Assembly: GCF_021151785.1 (NCBI RefSeq) | Contig: NZ_JAGKWP010000003.1 | Coordinates: forward strand, 1 to 56,185 | Source of the DNA: Flavobacterium sp. | GTDB lineage: Bacteria; Bacteroidota; Bacteroidia; Flavobacteriales; Flavobacteriaceae | Reading direction: 5' to 3' | Length of the DNA: 56,185 nucleotides | In this document: positions 8,630 to 18,500 of the stretch, one piece after another | Numbering within the stretch: the first letter of the stretch is position 1 | How the letters are laid out: every line of letters starts with the position of its first letter | Position numbers and translations under genes: made by a program | Notes under the pieces: model-generated | Seen by the model: the letters and a program-made list of their open reading frames with translations, nothing else | The model's database searches: none | What the model was told of the DNA's origin: nothing

Positions 8630-8896
8630 TTATTCTACTTCTTCAAAATCGATGTACTCTCCTACTTGTTTAGTAGGCTTTGACGCCTCCTTTTTTGTCT
8701 CTTGTTGATTCTGATTTTGCTGATAAGATTGATATTGTTGCTGATCAAATTGCTTTTTTATATGTTCTTCAGCCTTTTTTGCCATTTGTTGCACTAAATA
8801 AGGAGCCAACAAACGCATTAAAAACTTAAATAAGTAATAGAACAAAAATATATAAAACAATGTTTTAACCAATCCTTGTAAACTTGCCGTATCCAT
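8630..8896 (-). CDS. DUF4834-family small membrane protein
   Basis: An 88-residue protein with one hydrophobic segment (about residues 8-30, LVKTLFYIFLFYYLFKFLMR). A glutamine-rich, probably coiled region follows (QQQYQSYQQNQNQQ), and then an acidic end, EYIDFEEVE. This layout is typical of DUF4834, a Flavobacteriia family without known function. I chose ATG 8896. A frame six codons longer would begin with TTG at 8914, but that TTG is part of the -7 promoter element TATTTTTG at 8912-8919, so it cannot be in the message. The gene is monocistronic, ending in a terminator that runs into the promoter of the YfhO-like gene. Confidence 0.8.
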   Translation of the reverse strand: MDTASLQGLVKTLFYIFLFYYLFKFLMRLLAPYLVQQMAKKAEEHIKKQFDQQQYQSYQQNQNQQETKKEASKPTKQVGEYIDFEEVE

Positions 8897-8911
8897 TCTC
8901 GTATTTTTTTT

Positions 8912-8919
8912 CAAAAATA
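8912..8919 (-). promoter_or_regulatory. -7 element of the DUF4834 gene
   Basis: TATTTTTG on the minus strand matches TAnnTTTG exactly and ends 15 bases before ATG 8896. It decides the start, because the longer frame would begin inside it. Confidence 0.6.
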
Positions 8920-8963
8920 AACATTATTATTTCATAACATACTTAAAATTATTATAAAATATT

Positions 8964-8971
8964 TACTTTTG
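8964..8971 (+). promoter_or_regulatory. -7 element of the outer-membrane-type protein gene
   Basis: TACTTTTG matches TAnnTTTG exactly, 36 bases before ATG 9008. A longer frame starting with TTG at 8969 would begin within this element and is therefore rejected. Confidence 0.55.
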
Positions 8972-9007
8972 AATTCAATTATTCATTTGATCAAATTTAA
9001 TAAAAAG

Positions 9008-9964
9008 ATGGTATCTAAAAGAATTTTAGCGCTTACTTCTCTGTTTTGTACATTCATAGCACAAGCTCAATTTACAGATGAAGTGAACTCAAATCGACCT
9101 GGTAAGTCAATGATGGCTTTTTCGGTTGGAAAAACAATTTTTCAAGCAGAATCTGGAGTGAATTATGTAGCAGAAAAACACAATTTATTAAATTATGATG
9201 CTAAAGGATATAATGGAGAATTAACACTTAGATACGGTTTTTTAAAAGAAGAATTAGAAATTATTGGAGAAATTCAATATCAAAAAGATAATTACTCTTC
9301 TTATGGTGTTGAAACAAGTAGAAGTGGAATACGAAATGCAATTATTGGGGCAAAGTACTTGTTTTATGATCCATTTAAAAACTATGAAGAAAAACCTAAT
9401 TTGTATAGTTGGAAAGCAAATCATCGTTTTAAATGGAGACAATTTATCCCAGCTTTAGCAGGATATGCGGGAATAAGTTTCAATATGGATAAAAAAAATT
9501 ACTTCGGCTATGGTCCCGCTTTAGAATCTTCTGCTAGCCCCAGAGCAATGGTAATTGCGCAAAATCACTTTGGAACAAGATGGGTTTTAGTAACGAATAT
9601 TGCTTACAATAAGATCAGCACTGATTATGCTAGTATTGATTATGTAGTTACACTAACAAGAGGAATCAATCAAAATTGGTCGGCCTTTATTGAAAATCAA
9701 GGATATAATGGAAAATACTATAGTGATGGAATTTTTCGTTTTGGAGCCGCTTATTTATTTAATAAAGACATGCAGATTGATGCTTCATTAGCTAGTAATG
9801 CAAAATCAACTCCAAGTATTTTATATGGTGGAATAGGGTTTACTTGGCGATTTGTAAAAAATTATCAAGAAGTTAAAATGGCAAAACCAGGCACACAGAG
9901 TAAAATGGACAAAAAAATGGATAAAAAAGCAGAAAAAAATAAAAGAAAAGATTCTGTAGAATAA
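9008..9964 (+). CDS. Outer-membrane transporter-like protein (MetA-pathway phenol degradation type)
   Basis: A 318-residue exported protein. The signal peptide MVSKRILALTSLFCTFIAQA is followed by QFTDEVNSNRPGKSMMAFSVG, an opening found in the Flavobacteriia transporter family related to the phenol-degradation MetA outer-membrane proteins. The rest alternates polar and aromatic residues, as expected for a beta barrel. Before a lysine-rich tail (KMDKKMDKKAEKNKRKD) the chain shows GFTWRF, a plausible last strand. It is the first gene of a rightward run: the GNAT gene starts one base after its stop, then ybaB. The barrel assignment rests on pattern and family likeness; what it transports, if anything, is unknown. 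Confidence 0.72.
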   Translation: MVSKRILALTSLFCTFIAQAQFTDEVNSNRPGKSMMAFSVGKTIFQAESGVNYVAEKHNLLNYDAKGYNGELTLRYGFLKEELEIIGEIQYQKDNYSSYGVETSRSGIRNAIIGAKYLFYDPFKNYEEKPNLYSWKANHRFKWRQFIPALAGYAGISFNMDKKNYFGYGPALESSASPRAMVIAQNHFGTRWVLVTNIAYNKISTDYASIDYVVTLTRGINQNWSAFIENQGYNGKYYSDGIFRFGAAYLFNKDMQIDASLASNAKSTPSILYGGIGFTWRFVKNYQEVKMAKPGTQSKMDKKMDKKAEKNKRKDSVE

Positions 9965-9965
9965 A

Positions 9966-11084
9966 ATGATAGAGGTAAAAGAAATTTTTAGCAAAAAAGA
10001 ATTAAAAAAATTCATTCAGTTTTCATTTGAATTATATAAAGATAATCCTTATTGGATACCGCCATTGATAAATGACGAGTTAGAAACCTTTGACAAAACT
10101 AAAAATCCTGCTTTTCATTCTGCAGAAGCACATTTTTACCTAGCTTATAAGGATGATAAAATTGTAGGCAAAACAGTTGCTATAATTAATTGGGACGAAG
10201 TCAATCAATTAGGTAAAAAGAAAGTTCGTTTTGGTTGGTTTGATGTTATAGATGATATAGAAGTAACAAAAGCTTTATTGGCTAAAGTTGAGGAATTCGG
10301 TCATAAACATCAAATGGAAAACATGGAAGGACCACTTGGTTTTTCTAATTTAGACAAAGTAGGAGTCTTAACCGAAGGATTTGACCAACAAGGTTTAATG
10401 ATTACTTGGTATAACCATCCATATTACAAAGATCATTTTGAGCAATTAGGTTTCATAGAAGAAAAAAAATATATAGAGAGTAAATTTCTTTTTAAAAATG
10501 TAGACATTACTCCTTTTGAAAAAATTGCTTCTGTTTTAAAACAACGATATGAATTAAAACCTATAAATTTTACACATTCAAAAGACATTATGCCTTATGT
10601 AGATAAAATGTTTGCTTTATTCAATGCTACTTACTCGAAACTTCAGTCTTTTGTTGCTATAAATGAAATACAAATTGACTATTTTAAAAAAAAATACATA
10701 GGATTAATCAATCCAGAATACATCAAATTCATTGAAGATAAAGAAGGAAACCTGGTTTCGTTTAGTATTGTCATGCCCGATTTTTCAGAAGCTTTAATTA
10801 AAGCAAAGGGTAAATTATTCCCTTTTGGTTTTTATCATTTACTCAAAGCTAAAAAGAACAATAAAAGTGCCGTTTTTTATTTAATTGGCGTATTACCAGA
10901 ATACCAGAGTAAAGGAATAACAGCCATTGTTTTTGATGAATATGCCAAAACATTTAAAAAGAACGGCATCGAAACGTGTATTCGCACACCTGAACTTGAA
11001 GAGAATCACGCCATTCATAATTTATGGAAGCATTTTAATCCAATTATTCATAAAAAAAGAAGTACTTATATTAAACAATTATAA
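9966..11084 (+). CDS. GNAT-fold N-acetyltransferase-like protein
   Basis: A 372-residue cytoplasmic protein. The N-terminal part (FELYKDNPYWIPPLINDE, about residues 22-39) and the motif EGPLGFSNLDKVGVLTEGF (about residues 120-138) are typical of a large GNAT-related family in Bacteroidota. The C-terminal half contains a GNAT core: YLIGVLPEYQSKGITAIVFDEY (about residues 300-322), where the QSKG loop stands in for the acetyl-CoA pyrophosphate-binding Q/RxxGxG/A motif. It lies one base after the outer-membrane-type gene and ten before ybaB, so the three are probably co-transcribed. The substrate is unknown. At 372 residues it could be two fused GNAT-like domains. Confidence 0.78.
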   Translation: MIEVKEIFSKKELKKFIQFSFELYKDNPYWIPPLINDELETFDKTKNPAFHSAEAHFYLAYKDDKIVGKTVAIINWDEVNQLGKKKVRFGWFDVIDDIEVTKALLAKVEEFGHKHQMENMEGPLGFSNLDKVGVLTEGFDQQGLMITWYNHPYYKDHFEQLGFIEEKKYIESKFLFKNVDITPFEKIASVLKQRYELKPINFTHSKDIMPYVDKMFALFNATYSKLQSFVAINEIQIDYFKKKYIGLINPEYIKFIEDKEGNLVSFSIVMPDFSEALIKAKGKLFPFGFYHLLKAKKNNKSAVFYLIGVLPEYQSKGITAIVFDEYAKTFKKNGIETCIRTPELEENHAIHNLWKHFNPIIHKKRSTYIKQL

Positions 11085-11094
11085 CTGATAAACT

Positions 11095-11418
11095 ATGTTT
11101 GGAGACGTAATGGGAATGATGGGTAAAATAAAAGAAACCCAACAAAAAATTGAAGCTACAAAGCAACGCCTAAATTCCGTTTTAGTGGATGAAAAAAGTA
11201 ACGATGGTTTATTAACCGTAACCATGACTGCAAATCGAGAAATTAAAAGTTTGATTATTGCTGACGAACTCTTACAAGACAAAGAAATGCTTGAAGATTA
11301 TTTGATTACCACATTAAACAAAGTAATTCATAAAGCAACAAATGTCAATGAAGCTGAATTAGCTGCAGTAGCAAAAGAAGGAATGCCTAATATACCAGGT
11401 ATGGATTTATTTAAATAA
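11095..11418 (+). CDS. YbaB/EbfC family nucleoid-associated protein
   Basis: A 107-residue cytoplasmic protein expected to act as a dimeric DNA-binding protein that shapes the nucleoid. The start MFGDVMGMMGKIKETQQKIE shows the methionine-rich helix of the family, and the core LLTVTMTANREIKSLIIADE contains the central beta strands. The C-terminal helix ends in GMPNIPGMDLFK, resembling other Bacteroidota members. Length and motifs fit YbaB well, although unlike the classic dnaX-ybaB-recR arrangement it lies behind a GNAT gene. It closes the rightward run and is followed at once by a strong bidirectional terminator. Confidence 0.87.
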   Translation: MFGDVMGMMGKIKETQQKIEATKQRLNSVLVDEKSNDGLLTVTMTANREIKSLIIADELLQDKEMLEDYLITTLNKVIHKATNVNEAELAAVAKEGMPNIPGMDLFK

Positions 11419-11457
11419 AAAAAGCCCCAAAATGTAGTTAACATTTTGGGGCTTTTT
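11419..11457. terminator. Bidirectional terminator between ybaB and the response regulator gene
   Basis: A 16-base perfect stem, AAAAAGCCCCAAAATG (11419-11434) with its complement at 11442-11457, has A and T runs at its two edges. It can stop transcription from both convergent sides. Confidence 0.9.
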
Positions 11458-11476
11458 AATTTTCAAAACTCTTTCA

Positions 11477-12175
11477 CTATTGATTAATTACCAATCTAAA
11501 ACCTTCTCCATGAATATTCAAAATTTCTACGCGCTCATCACGTTTCAAGTACTTTCTTAGTTTAGCAATGTAAACGTCCATACTTCTAGAAGTAAAGTAA
11601 TTATCATCTCTCCAAATCTTAGTAAGTGCTAGCTCTCTTGGCATCAAATCATTAACATGCAAAGCTAACATTTTCAATAACTCAGATTCTTTTGGAGATA
11701 ATTTCACTGGTTCCTCATCACCATAAGACAAAAATCTTAGTTTTGAATTTAAATGAAACTTACCTATTTCAAATTCAAATACATTTGAGTCTGGTTTTGT
11801 CTCAGAAGCTTTTCGTTGCATGATAGCTTTAATCTTCATCAATAATACTTCTGAATCAAAAGGTTTATTTAAATAATCATCTGCCCCTACTTTATAGCCT
11901 TTCAATACGTCTTCTTTCAACGTTTTAGCTGTTAAGAAAATAATTGGCACTTCCTGATTTTTTTCTCTAATTTCTCTTGCTAATGTATATCCATCTTTAT
12001 AAGGCATCATTACGTCAAGGATACATAAATCATAAGTTCCTTTTTTAAACTTTTCAAATCCTTCCATCCCATTCTTGGCAAGGGTTACTTCAAAATCGTT
12101 GATTACTAAATAATCTCTTAACACAGATCCAAAATTTGGATCATCTTCAACTAATAATATCTTTTTTGCTTCCAT
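11477..12175 (-). CDS. OmpR-family response regulator (RprY-like)
   Basis: A 232-residue DNA-binding regulator. The receiver domain (about residues 4-118) has the acidic pair D11/D12, the phospho-acceptor D54 in CILDVMMP, T82 and K104. The winged-helix output domain (about residues 132-230) includes KLSPKESELLKMLALHVNDL and the wing GEGFRLVI. Sequence style and the adjacent kinase suggest the RprX/RprY type known from Bacteroides. The upstream kinase gene ends two bases before this ATG, so the two are co-expressed. Its target genes cannot be seen from the window. It ends toward the bidirectional terminator at 11419-11457. Confidence 0.93.
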   Translation of the reverse strand: MEAKKILLVEDDPNFGSVLRDYLVINDFEVTLAKNGMEGFEKFKKGTYDLCILDVMMPYKDGYTLAREIREKNQEVPIIFLTAKTLKEDVLKGYKVGADDYLNKPFDSEVLLMKIKAIMQRKASETKPDSNVFEFEIGKFHLNSKLRFLSYGDEEPVKLSPKESELLKMLALHVNDLMPRELALTKIWRDDNYFTSRSMDVYIAKLRKYLKRDERVEILNIHGEGFRLVINQ

Positions 12176-12177
12176 AA

Positions 12178-13761
12178 CTAATTAATTAATGGCAATTTTA
12201 TTATAAATGTACTTCCTTTTCCTTTTTCACTCTCCACAAAAATCTGGCCATTGTGATCATCAACAATTTGTTTTACATAGGCTAAACCTAAACCATGGCC
12301 TTTAACATTGTGTAAATCACCAGTATGCTCTCTAAAAAATTTTTCAAAAACTTTTTTCTGAGCTACCTTAGACATACCTATTCCATTATCCTGAATTTTG
12401 ATTAATATACTGTCTTTGATATTTTCAGTATAAATATTGATAATAGGATTGTCTTTAGAATATTTCATAGCATTGTCTAAAATATTAACCAGCACATTAG
12501 TAAAGTGTACATCATTTAACAACACTGTATTTCTTGTTGCATTAAAATGTGTGTGAACCTCTCCTTCTCTATCTTCTAAAATAAGACTTATATGATCAAT
12601 AGCGTCTTCAATAAATTCATTTACCTGGTGTGGTTCCTTATTTATTTCAAGTTCATTTCTTTCTAATTTAGAGATGCGTAAAACATTTTCAACTTGAGCA
12701 TGCATTCGCTTATTTTCGTCCTTAATCATTTGAAGATATTTTTGAACCTTCTCTCTATCTTCAATGATTTTCGGATTCTTTATAGCATCTAAAGCTAAAT
12801 TTATAGTTGCAATAGGCGTTTTAAACTCATGTGTCATGTTGTTTATGAAATCCGTCTTTATTTCAGAAATTTGCTTTTGTGTTATCAATTGTTTTAAAGC
12901 ACTAGTGTAAGTTAATATAATGATTAACGTAAATAGTAACGACAAAATTGACATTGGAACTAATTCAGAAAACACATAATTTGTTTTATTAGGAAATCTA
13001 ACTAACAATTCATATTTAGAATGACCATCTGCATCAATCAATATTGGCATACCATAAGTTGTACATTTATCTAGCCTAAATTCTTCAGATTTAATTTTAG
13101 TAGCCAATCCATTACTGTAAACAGCAAATTCAAAAGGCGTTTTAATACCTGCTTTATTCAGTTCAAAACTTAAAATACTATTCAACATGTTAGCAGATAA
13201 TCTTCTATGGATTGGTCTCTGCGAAACTATATCCCTAAAAGCTACATAAAATTGAACTCGATCTAAAACTTCAAGATTACCTGACTTTTCTACAGTCACA
13301 TCAGGTTTTGATTTAAATCCTGAATTTGAGCCATCTAAAGCATTATTTTTATATACTTCCGTTTTCCTTTTAGAAACATAATTTTTAACACCTATTGGAT
13401 ATGCATTTTTATCAAAAAAAGAACCATCTATTCCAAAATCTTCAGGAATAATTGTATTGGTGTAAATAACTGTTTCGTTTGTTTTAGCGTCTTTTTCGTA
13501 GAAATAAATCTTTCTTAATTGCTCTCTTTTGGGCTCTCTACCTAAACTGTCTTTGATTTGGAAATAACGTTTATAAAAATCCATTACTTCTTTATCGTCT
13601 AATTTTTTTGCAACATTATTAAGAACTTGTTGGGTGTGATGTTTAAACTGTTCATCGTTTTTTATAAATGAGCTATTAATCCAATACAACTGAACCAAGA
13701 TAATTCCAATCATGGAAATACTCATCAAAAAAACTAATATTCGAAACTTGGTTTTATTCAT
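12178..13761 (-). CDS. Membrane sensor histidine kinase (RprX-like)
   Basis: A 527-residue sensor with one membrane helix near residues 9-29, a periplasmic domain of about 240 residues and a second helix near 275-295. The cytoplasmic kinase follows: the phosphorylated histidine is H311 in MTHEFKTPIATIN, then the N box NILDNAMKYS, the G1 box QDNGIGMSK and the G2 box GHGLGLAYVK. It phosphorylates the regulator encoded two bases downstream. No HAMP domain is evident. The signal is unknown; the periplasmic part resembles no sensor domain I recognise. A -7 promoter element ends only six bases before ATG 13761, so the message may have almost no leader. Confidence 0.92.
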   Translation of the reverse strand: MNKTKFRILVFLMSISMIGIILVQLYWINSSFIKNDEQFKHHTQQVLNNVAKKLDDKEVMDFYKRYFQIKDSLGREPKREQLRKIYFYEKDAKTNETVIYTNTIIPEDFGIDGSFFDKNAYPIGVKNYVSKRKTEVYKNNALDGSNSGFKSKPDVTVEKSGNLEVLDRVQFYVAFRDIVSQRPIHRRLSANMLNSILSFELNKAGIKTPFEFAVYSNGLATKIKSEEFRLDKCTTYGMPILIDADGHSKYELLVRFPNKTNYVFSELVPMSILSLLFTLIIILTYTSALKQLITQKQISEIKTDFINNMTHEFKTPIATINLALDAIKNPKIIEDREKVQKYLQMIKDENKRMHAQVENVLRISKLERNELEINKEPHQVNEFIEDAIDHISLILEDREGEVHTHFNATRNTVLLNDVHFTNVLVNILDNAMKYSKDNPIINIYTENIKDSILIKIQDNGIGMSKVAQKKVFEKFFREHTGDLHNVKGHGLGLAYVKQIVDDHNGQIFVESEKGKGSTFIIKLPLIN

Positions 13762-13767
13762 CTCTTA

Positions 13768-13775
13768 CAAAATTA
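13768..13775 (-). promoter_or_regulatory. -7 element of the sensor kinase gene, possible leaderless message
   Basis: TAATTTTG on the minus strand matches TAnnTTTG exactly but lies only six bases before ATG 13761. Transcription would start at or very near the start codon. No -33 TTG is found at 19 bases. Confidence 0.45.
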
Positions 13776-13832
13776 CAACCTAAAACGGAAGTGTTAAGAA
13801 GATTAACCAAACATTAACATTTATGTTAATTT

Positions 13833-14420
13833 TTAAAGATTTTTCAATTTTTGAAGGATTATTTTAACTTGTTTATGCATTTTCTCTATTTCGTTATTCT
13901 CAATAACAAATGTTGCTAAAGAAGACTTTTCCTTGTCAGTCATTTGATTTTCAACTACTTGAAGCACTTCTTCTCTTGTTTTCAAATCCCTTTTCATGAC
14001 TCTATTTATACGATCTTCTAGAGGAGCAGTTACCAAAATAGTAGCATCACATTGTAAATGACCTTTTGTTTCAAATAAAATAGCCACTTCCTTAATTACA
14101 AAAGGATATTTGGCATGTTCCATTAACCAATGTTGAAAGTGTGCTTTAACTTTTGGATGAATAATGGCATTTAATTTTTCCAGTTGAACTCTATTCTTGA
14201 AAACAATTTGGCTAATTTTTTTTCTATCTAAATTCCCATCCTTATCTGTTATTTTTTCAGCAAAAACAGATTGAATTTCAGCTATAATTTCAACTTGGTC
14301 CATCAATTTTCTAGCTTCATCATCTGCAATATAAACAGGAACACCATTTTGCTCAAAAAAACGAGCTACAGTTGTTTTTCCACTTCCAATTCCTCCAGTT
14401 AAACCTATAATTTTAGTCAT
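13833..14420 (-). CDS. coaE: Dephospho-CoA kinase
   Basis: Catalyses the last step of coenzyme A synthesis, ATP-dependent phosphorylation of dephospho-CoA at the ribose 3'-hydroxyl, in the cytoplasm. The P-loop GGIGSGKT sits at residues 9-16, the Y-x-ADDEAR substrate region follows near residue 30, and a lid segment RVMKRD lies near residue 135. A length of 195 residues is normal. The upstream glycosyltransferase gene ends one base before this ATG, so the two are likely co-transcribed, although their functions are unrelated. The coaBC genes of the same pathway are in this window at 28410-29636. Confidence 0.95.
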   Translation of the reverse strand: MTKIIGLTGGIGSGKTTVARFFEQNGVPVYIADDEARKLMDQVEIIAEIQSVFAEKITDKDGNLDRKKISQIVFKNRVQLEKLNAIIHPKVKAHFQHWLMEHAKYPFVIKEVAILFETKGHLQCDATILVTAPLEDRINRVMKRDLKTREEVLQVVENQMTDKEKSSLATFVIENNEIEKMHKQVKIILQKLKNL

Positions 14421-14421
14421 T

Positions 14422-15417
14422 TTATTTTCTGAAAAACATTTTTGGAAAAGCAGTTTGAGGATTTTTATTCAATATATGAATTTGAAAGTAAGCATTTAAA
14501 AAACCTTTCCCATAACCATAAAACTGAATAATTGCAGCAATTATTGAATAATAACCAATTCTAACACTTTTATTTTCAATAGTTGAAAGTAAACCTAATG
14601 ATAAAAAGTAAACTAAATATAAAACTATTAAATAATAAAAATTAAAAAGAATACAAACCAATGAAAGAAGAAATCCAAGCAAAAATAAAGTTGGAAACCA
14701 AAAAGTAATTTTTGTGTATTCTGGATACCATTTATTTAATATAGGACGGGCTAAGCCAAATTTATTAACTTGAATATAAAATTTATTCCAATCTATTCTT
14801 CTTTTGTGATACACATAAGCCTCAGAAATTAATTTAGTTTTAAATCCTGCTTTCCAAAGTCGAATAGACAAATCTGGATCTTCACCTGGATGTATATTAC
14901 CAAAACCATGAGAGACCTCAAAAGCATGTTTTGAAATACCCATGTTAAAACTTCTAGGTTGAAATTTACCTATTTTTTCACTACCTCCTCTAACTCCACC
15001 TGTAGTAAGAAAAGAGGTCATTGTAAAATTAATAGCTTTCTGAATATCTGAAAAGCTATCTAAAGCCTTATCTGGTCCTCCAAAACAATCAACATATTCA
15101 TTTTCTAAAGATCGATGAATTTTTTCTAAATAATCTGGAGGAATAATACAATCTGAATCTAAAACTATAAAATAATCTCCTTTCGCGACACGCATTCCAA
15201 AATTCCTTGAGTCACCGGGTCCTGAATTAGATTTGTAATGATAATTAATGGATAATGATGTATACTTTTTAATTACCTCTTTACAATCAACTGACGAACC
15301 GTCTTCAATAATTACTATTTCAAAGTTATCATCATAAGTTTGATGGAGTAAACTTTCTAATAACTCATCAATTTCGTCAGGTCTATTAAACACAGGAATA
15401 ATCAAAGAAAAATACAT
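14422..15417 (-). CDS. GT2-family glycosyltransferase with membrane tail
   Basis: A 331-residue inverting glycosyltransferase. The N-terminal GT-A domain opens SLIIPVFNRPDEIDELLESL, has the metal-binding DSDC motif (about residues 86-89) and a later catalytic region GEDPDLSIRL near residue 195. Two or three hydrophobic segments follow near residues 250-310, placing the enzyme at the inner membrane. I start at ATG 15417, giving MYFSLIIPVF. A longer frame would begin with TTG 15483 inside the terminator of the neighbouring adhesin gene and upstream of the -7 element at 15432-15439. It forms an operon with coaE. The sugar donor and acceptor are unknown. Confidence 0.9.
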   Translation of the reverse strand: MYFSLIIPVFNRPDEIDELLESLLHQTYDDNFEIVIIEDGSSVDCKEVIKKYTSLSINYHYKSNSGPGDSRNFGMRVAKGDYFIVLDSDCIIPPDYLEKIHRSLENEYVDCFGGPDKALDSFSDIQKAINFTMTSFLTTGGVRGGSEKIGKFQPRSFNMGISKHAFEVSHGFGNIHPGEDPDLSIRLWKAGFKTKLISEAYVYHKRRIDWNKFYIQVNKFGLARPILNKWYPEYTKITFWFPTLFLLGFLLSLVCILFNFYYLIVLYLVYFLSLGLLSTIENKSVRIGYYSIIAAIIQFYGYGKGFLNAYFQIHILNKNPQTAFPKMFFRK

Positions 15418-15431
15418 ATCACTTTTTTTTA

Positions 15432-15439
15432 CAAAGATA
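15432..15439 (-). promoter_or_regulatory. -7 element of the GT2 glycosyltransferase-coaE operon
   Basis: TATCTTTG on the minus strand matches TAnnTTTG exactly and ends 14 bases before ATG 15417. It lies just after the terminator of the preceding adhesin gene, so one transcription unit begins where the other ends. Confidence 0.6.
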
Positions 15440-15443
15440 AACA

Positions 15444-15480
15444 TAAAAAAAGAAGTCCCGATGATTAGTCGGGACTTCTT
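15444..15480 (-). terminator. Intrinsic terminator of the 1604-residue adhesin gene
   Basis: The stem AAGAAGTCCCGA (15450-15461) pairs with 15469-15480 and is followed on the minus strand by a T run (15444-15450). The GTCCCGA/TCGGGAC core recurs in terminators at 20494 and 36568. Confidence 0.85.
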
Positions 15481-15500
15481 CAATTTACAATAGTATAACC

Positions 15501-18500
15501 TTATTGTTTAATCACTTTAATAGTGTGAATTAAATCACCAGAAGAGATATTTACAATGTAAGTACCAACAGCTAAATCAGCCATATTTACTTGAACATTA
15601 GTATCGTTTGCATTCTTGTTAATTACTTGTTGTCCTAGTAAATTAGTTACCTTAACATTTGTAATCGTAGAAGAATAAGATAAATTCAATACATCTTTTA
15701 CTGGATTTGGATAAGCTACAAAACTAGACATATCAAAAGAAGATGAACTCAAAGAAGCATCATAAGCAGAAATTTGATATGAAATTGTAGAAACACCTGT
15801 ATTATATTGCCAAGTGTTAACGTAAAGTATCTCACCAGCAGTTCTATTTGTTAATGATATTAACGAATAAGAACCATTTGAGCTACTGTCATCATCACAA
15901 CTCACTAAGACTAAGTTTCCGCACGTACCACTATAAACAGCCATACCTGTATCACCTCCAGTAAATGTACCACCAGTTTCAATAGTAATACTACCTGATG
16001 CTGGCACAACTACTGAATACCATACGTCACCACCAGCAAAAGATGCACAACCTGGTGCAGGAGGATTAGAATTTGTTGCTCCTGTTAAATTAGCTGTTAA
16101 TGGATTTGTATTAAAAGTAGCGCCCGGAGTTAAAACTATAGCACCTGAACAATTATCATTCGCAGGTGGAACCAAAGGAGTTGTAAACATAAATGTATAC
16201 CAAGGACTTAATGATCCGTTACAATTACTTCTTACGTGAACATAATAAACTGTATTTGGAGTCAATGAACTTGGAGAATAAGTATTTGTTGTTATAGCTG
16301 TACCAGCAGTAGTTGGATTAGCGGCTAAATTATCTATCACATATTCATAAGCTCCAGATGTAGTATTCCATGTAATAGTTGCACTAGTTGGAGTTAAACT
16401 TGTTATTGTATTTGAATTTGGTGAAGGACATGCTGGAGTAAGCTCTAAAGCAAAATCATCAAATGATACATACCATGGAGATGAAGAAGGTTGATTCACT
16501 CTTACAGCAAAATAATAAGTTCCTGTAGTTGTAGGAACAAAAGTTGCGGTAACCTTATTATAAGCTTGAGCTGCATAAGTAGAACCAGTACCTGGAACAT
16601 TATAAGTAGATCCAATCTGAGTTGCACCAGTAGAATTTTGAGTAGTATTTACAAAATAATCTACAGCCCAACCTGTACCGTTATCTCCTTGAATAAAAGA
16701 TGAAAAATCATATGAAGTACCAGCAACTAAATCAAAACCTGGTGTCCAAATGAACTCATTTGTAGCAGACCATGAATTTCTAATATATTTAGTACCTGTA
16801 TTAGCAGTACTGTAAGTTCCATTCGTATTTTGTGAAGTCCAATCTCCATTTTCTTTAAACCAACATGAAGGGAAATTTGTTGTACCAACTGTTGTTAATC
16901 CTTCAAATCCTTCATTCCAAGGCAATGCAGTTATAGGAGCACAAGCAGTTGTAAATGTGATAGTAGACCAATTGCCATAAACTCCACTAGAACATGTAGC
17001 TCTTACATGTAAATAATAAACTGTTTGAGGGCTTAAACCAGATGCTACATAGAATGTTGATGTAGTAGCAGTTCCAGAAGTTGGAGGTGTTGCTGATGTA
17101 GTAACAGCATACTCATAACCTAAAGCTCCACCATTAGACATATCATTCCAAGAAGTATTAGCACCAAAAGCTGTAACGCCACTCACAACTAACCCTGTCA
17201 TATCAGGACATGTTGGTGACAATCTAATTTCAAAATCATCAACAAAGAAATCAATATCCGCAGAACCATCAGCAGTACCTTCAACCGCTCTGTAAGCAAA
17301 TCTTACTGTTTGTCCAGCATAAGAATCTAAATCAATTACATTCATCGTACCTGTCGGAGCAGGAACATTTGAATTATTATACGTATATAAAACAGACCAA
17401 TTGTCTGTACCTGTTGTACTAACCAAAACCTCTACAAAATCATCTGATTCCCAATTTGTAACTGCTGTAGTAAGACCATAATTTGTAGCCGCAGCATTAA
17501 ATCGTAATTCATAACCAGACGCAGGAATTGTATATTGTGGAGAAATAATCCAATCATTAGCAGATGCTAAATAAATATTATATTTGATAGCACCTGTTGT
17601 TCCTAAATTTCCAAAACCGTCTGCAGCCCATGAATTAGTTCCTAATGTAGCAGGACCAGCTGTTAAAGTACCATTATCGCCTTTTAACCAGCAACTTGGT
17701 AAGAATGTAGCAAAAGGTTCCAAAACAGGAAATACTGTTACTGGAGCACAAGCAGTTGTAAATGAAATAGTAGACCAATTACCAAAAGTTCCACCTGTAC
17801 AAGATGAACGAACATGTAAATAATATACAGTTTGAGGAGTTAATCCTGATGCCACATAAAAAGTAGATGTAGTTGCAGTTCCTGATGCTGGAGGTGTAGC
17901 AGATGTAGTAACTGCATATTCATATCCTAAAGCCCCTCCATTAGACATATCATCCCAAGAAGTATTAGCACCAAAAGCTGTTACTCCACTTACAACTAAT
18001 CCTGTCATATCAGGACAAGAAGGTAAAGCCTCCCAAACTACATCGTCTACCAAAATACTATTAGCCGGTGATCCCGTATGTCTAAACGCTGGATAATTTG
18101 AATAAGTTCCAGCTGGTACATTATATACATAATCTGCATAAGTTAATGAAGATGCTGTAAATGAAGTAAATGCAACAAACGAATTACTATCTGTTGGATT
18201 AGTCAAGTATCCTAATTCTAAAATACCACCAACAGTAAAATTAGCACGCATTTTAAATTTAAATCTATGAGTACCTGCACCTAAATTAGAAACTGGAATA
18301 GTTCTAACTATAGCCTGATTCGTAGCAGATGAACCGTAAATATATAAACAGTTAGGCGTAGAACTACTACTTGAGTTTTGAGTATTTACAGTACCTGTAG
18401 TTCCAACTTTAAACCAACAATTAGGGAAAGCTGGAGTTGTAACCGTATCAAAATTTTGAATAAAACTAGTAACTTCACCACAGGCTGTAGTAAATGTTAT

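Noticed and set aside
8969..9007. Longer start (TTG 8969) for the outer-membrane-type protein
   Set aside because: The TTG belongs to the promoter -7 element, and the signal peptide begins exactly at ATG 9008.
17584..17823. Open frame on the plus strand inside the 1604-residue adhesin gene
   Set aside because: It is the antisense of low-complexity Thr/Ser/Gly codons, has proline/valine-rich nonsense composition and no promoter.
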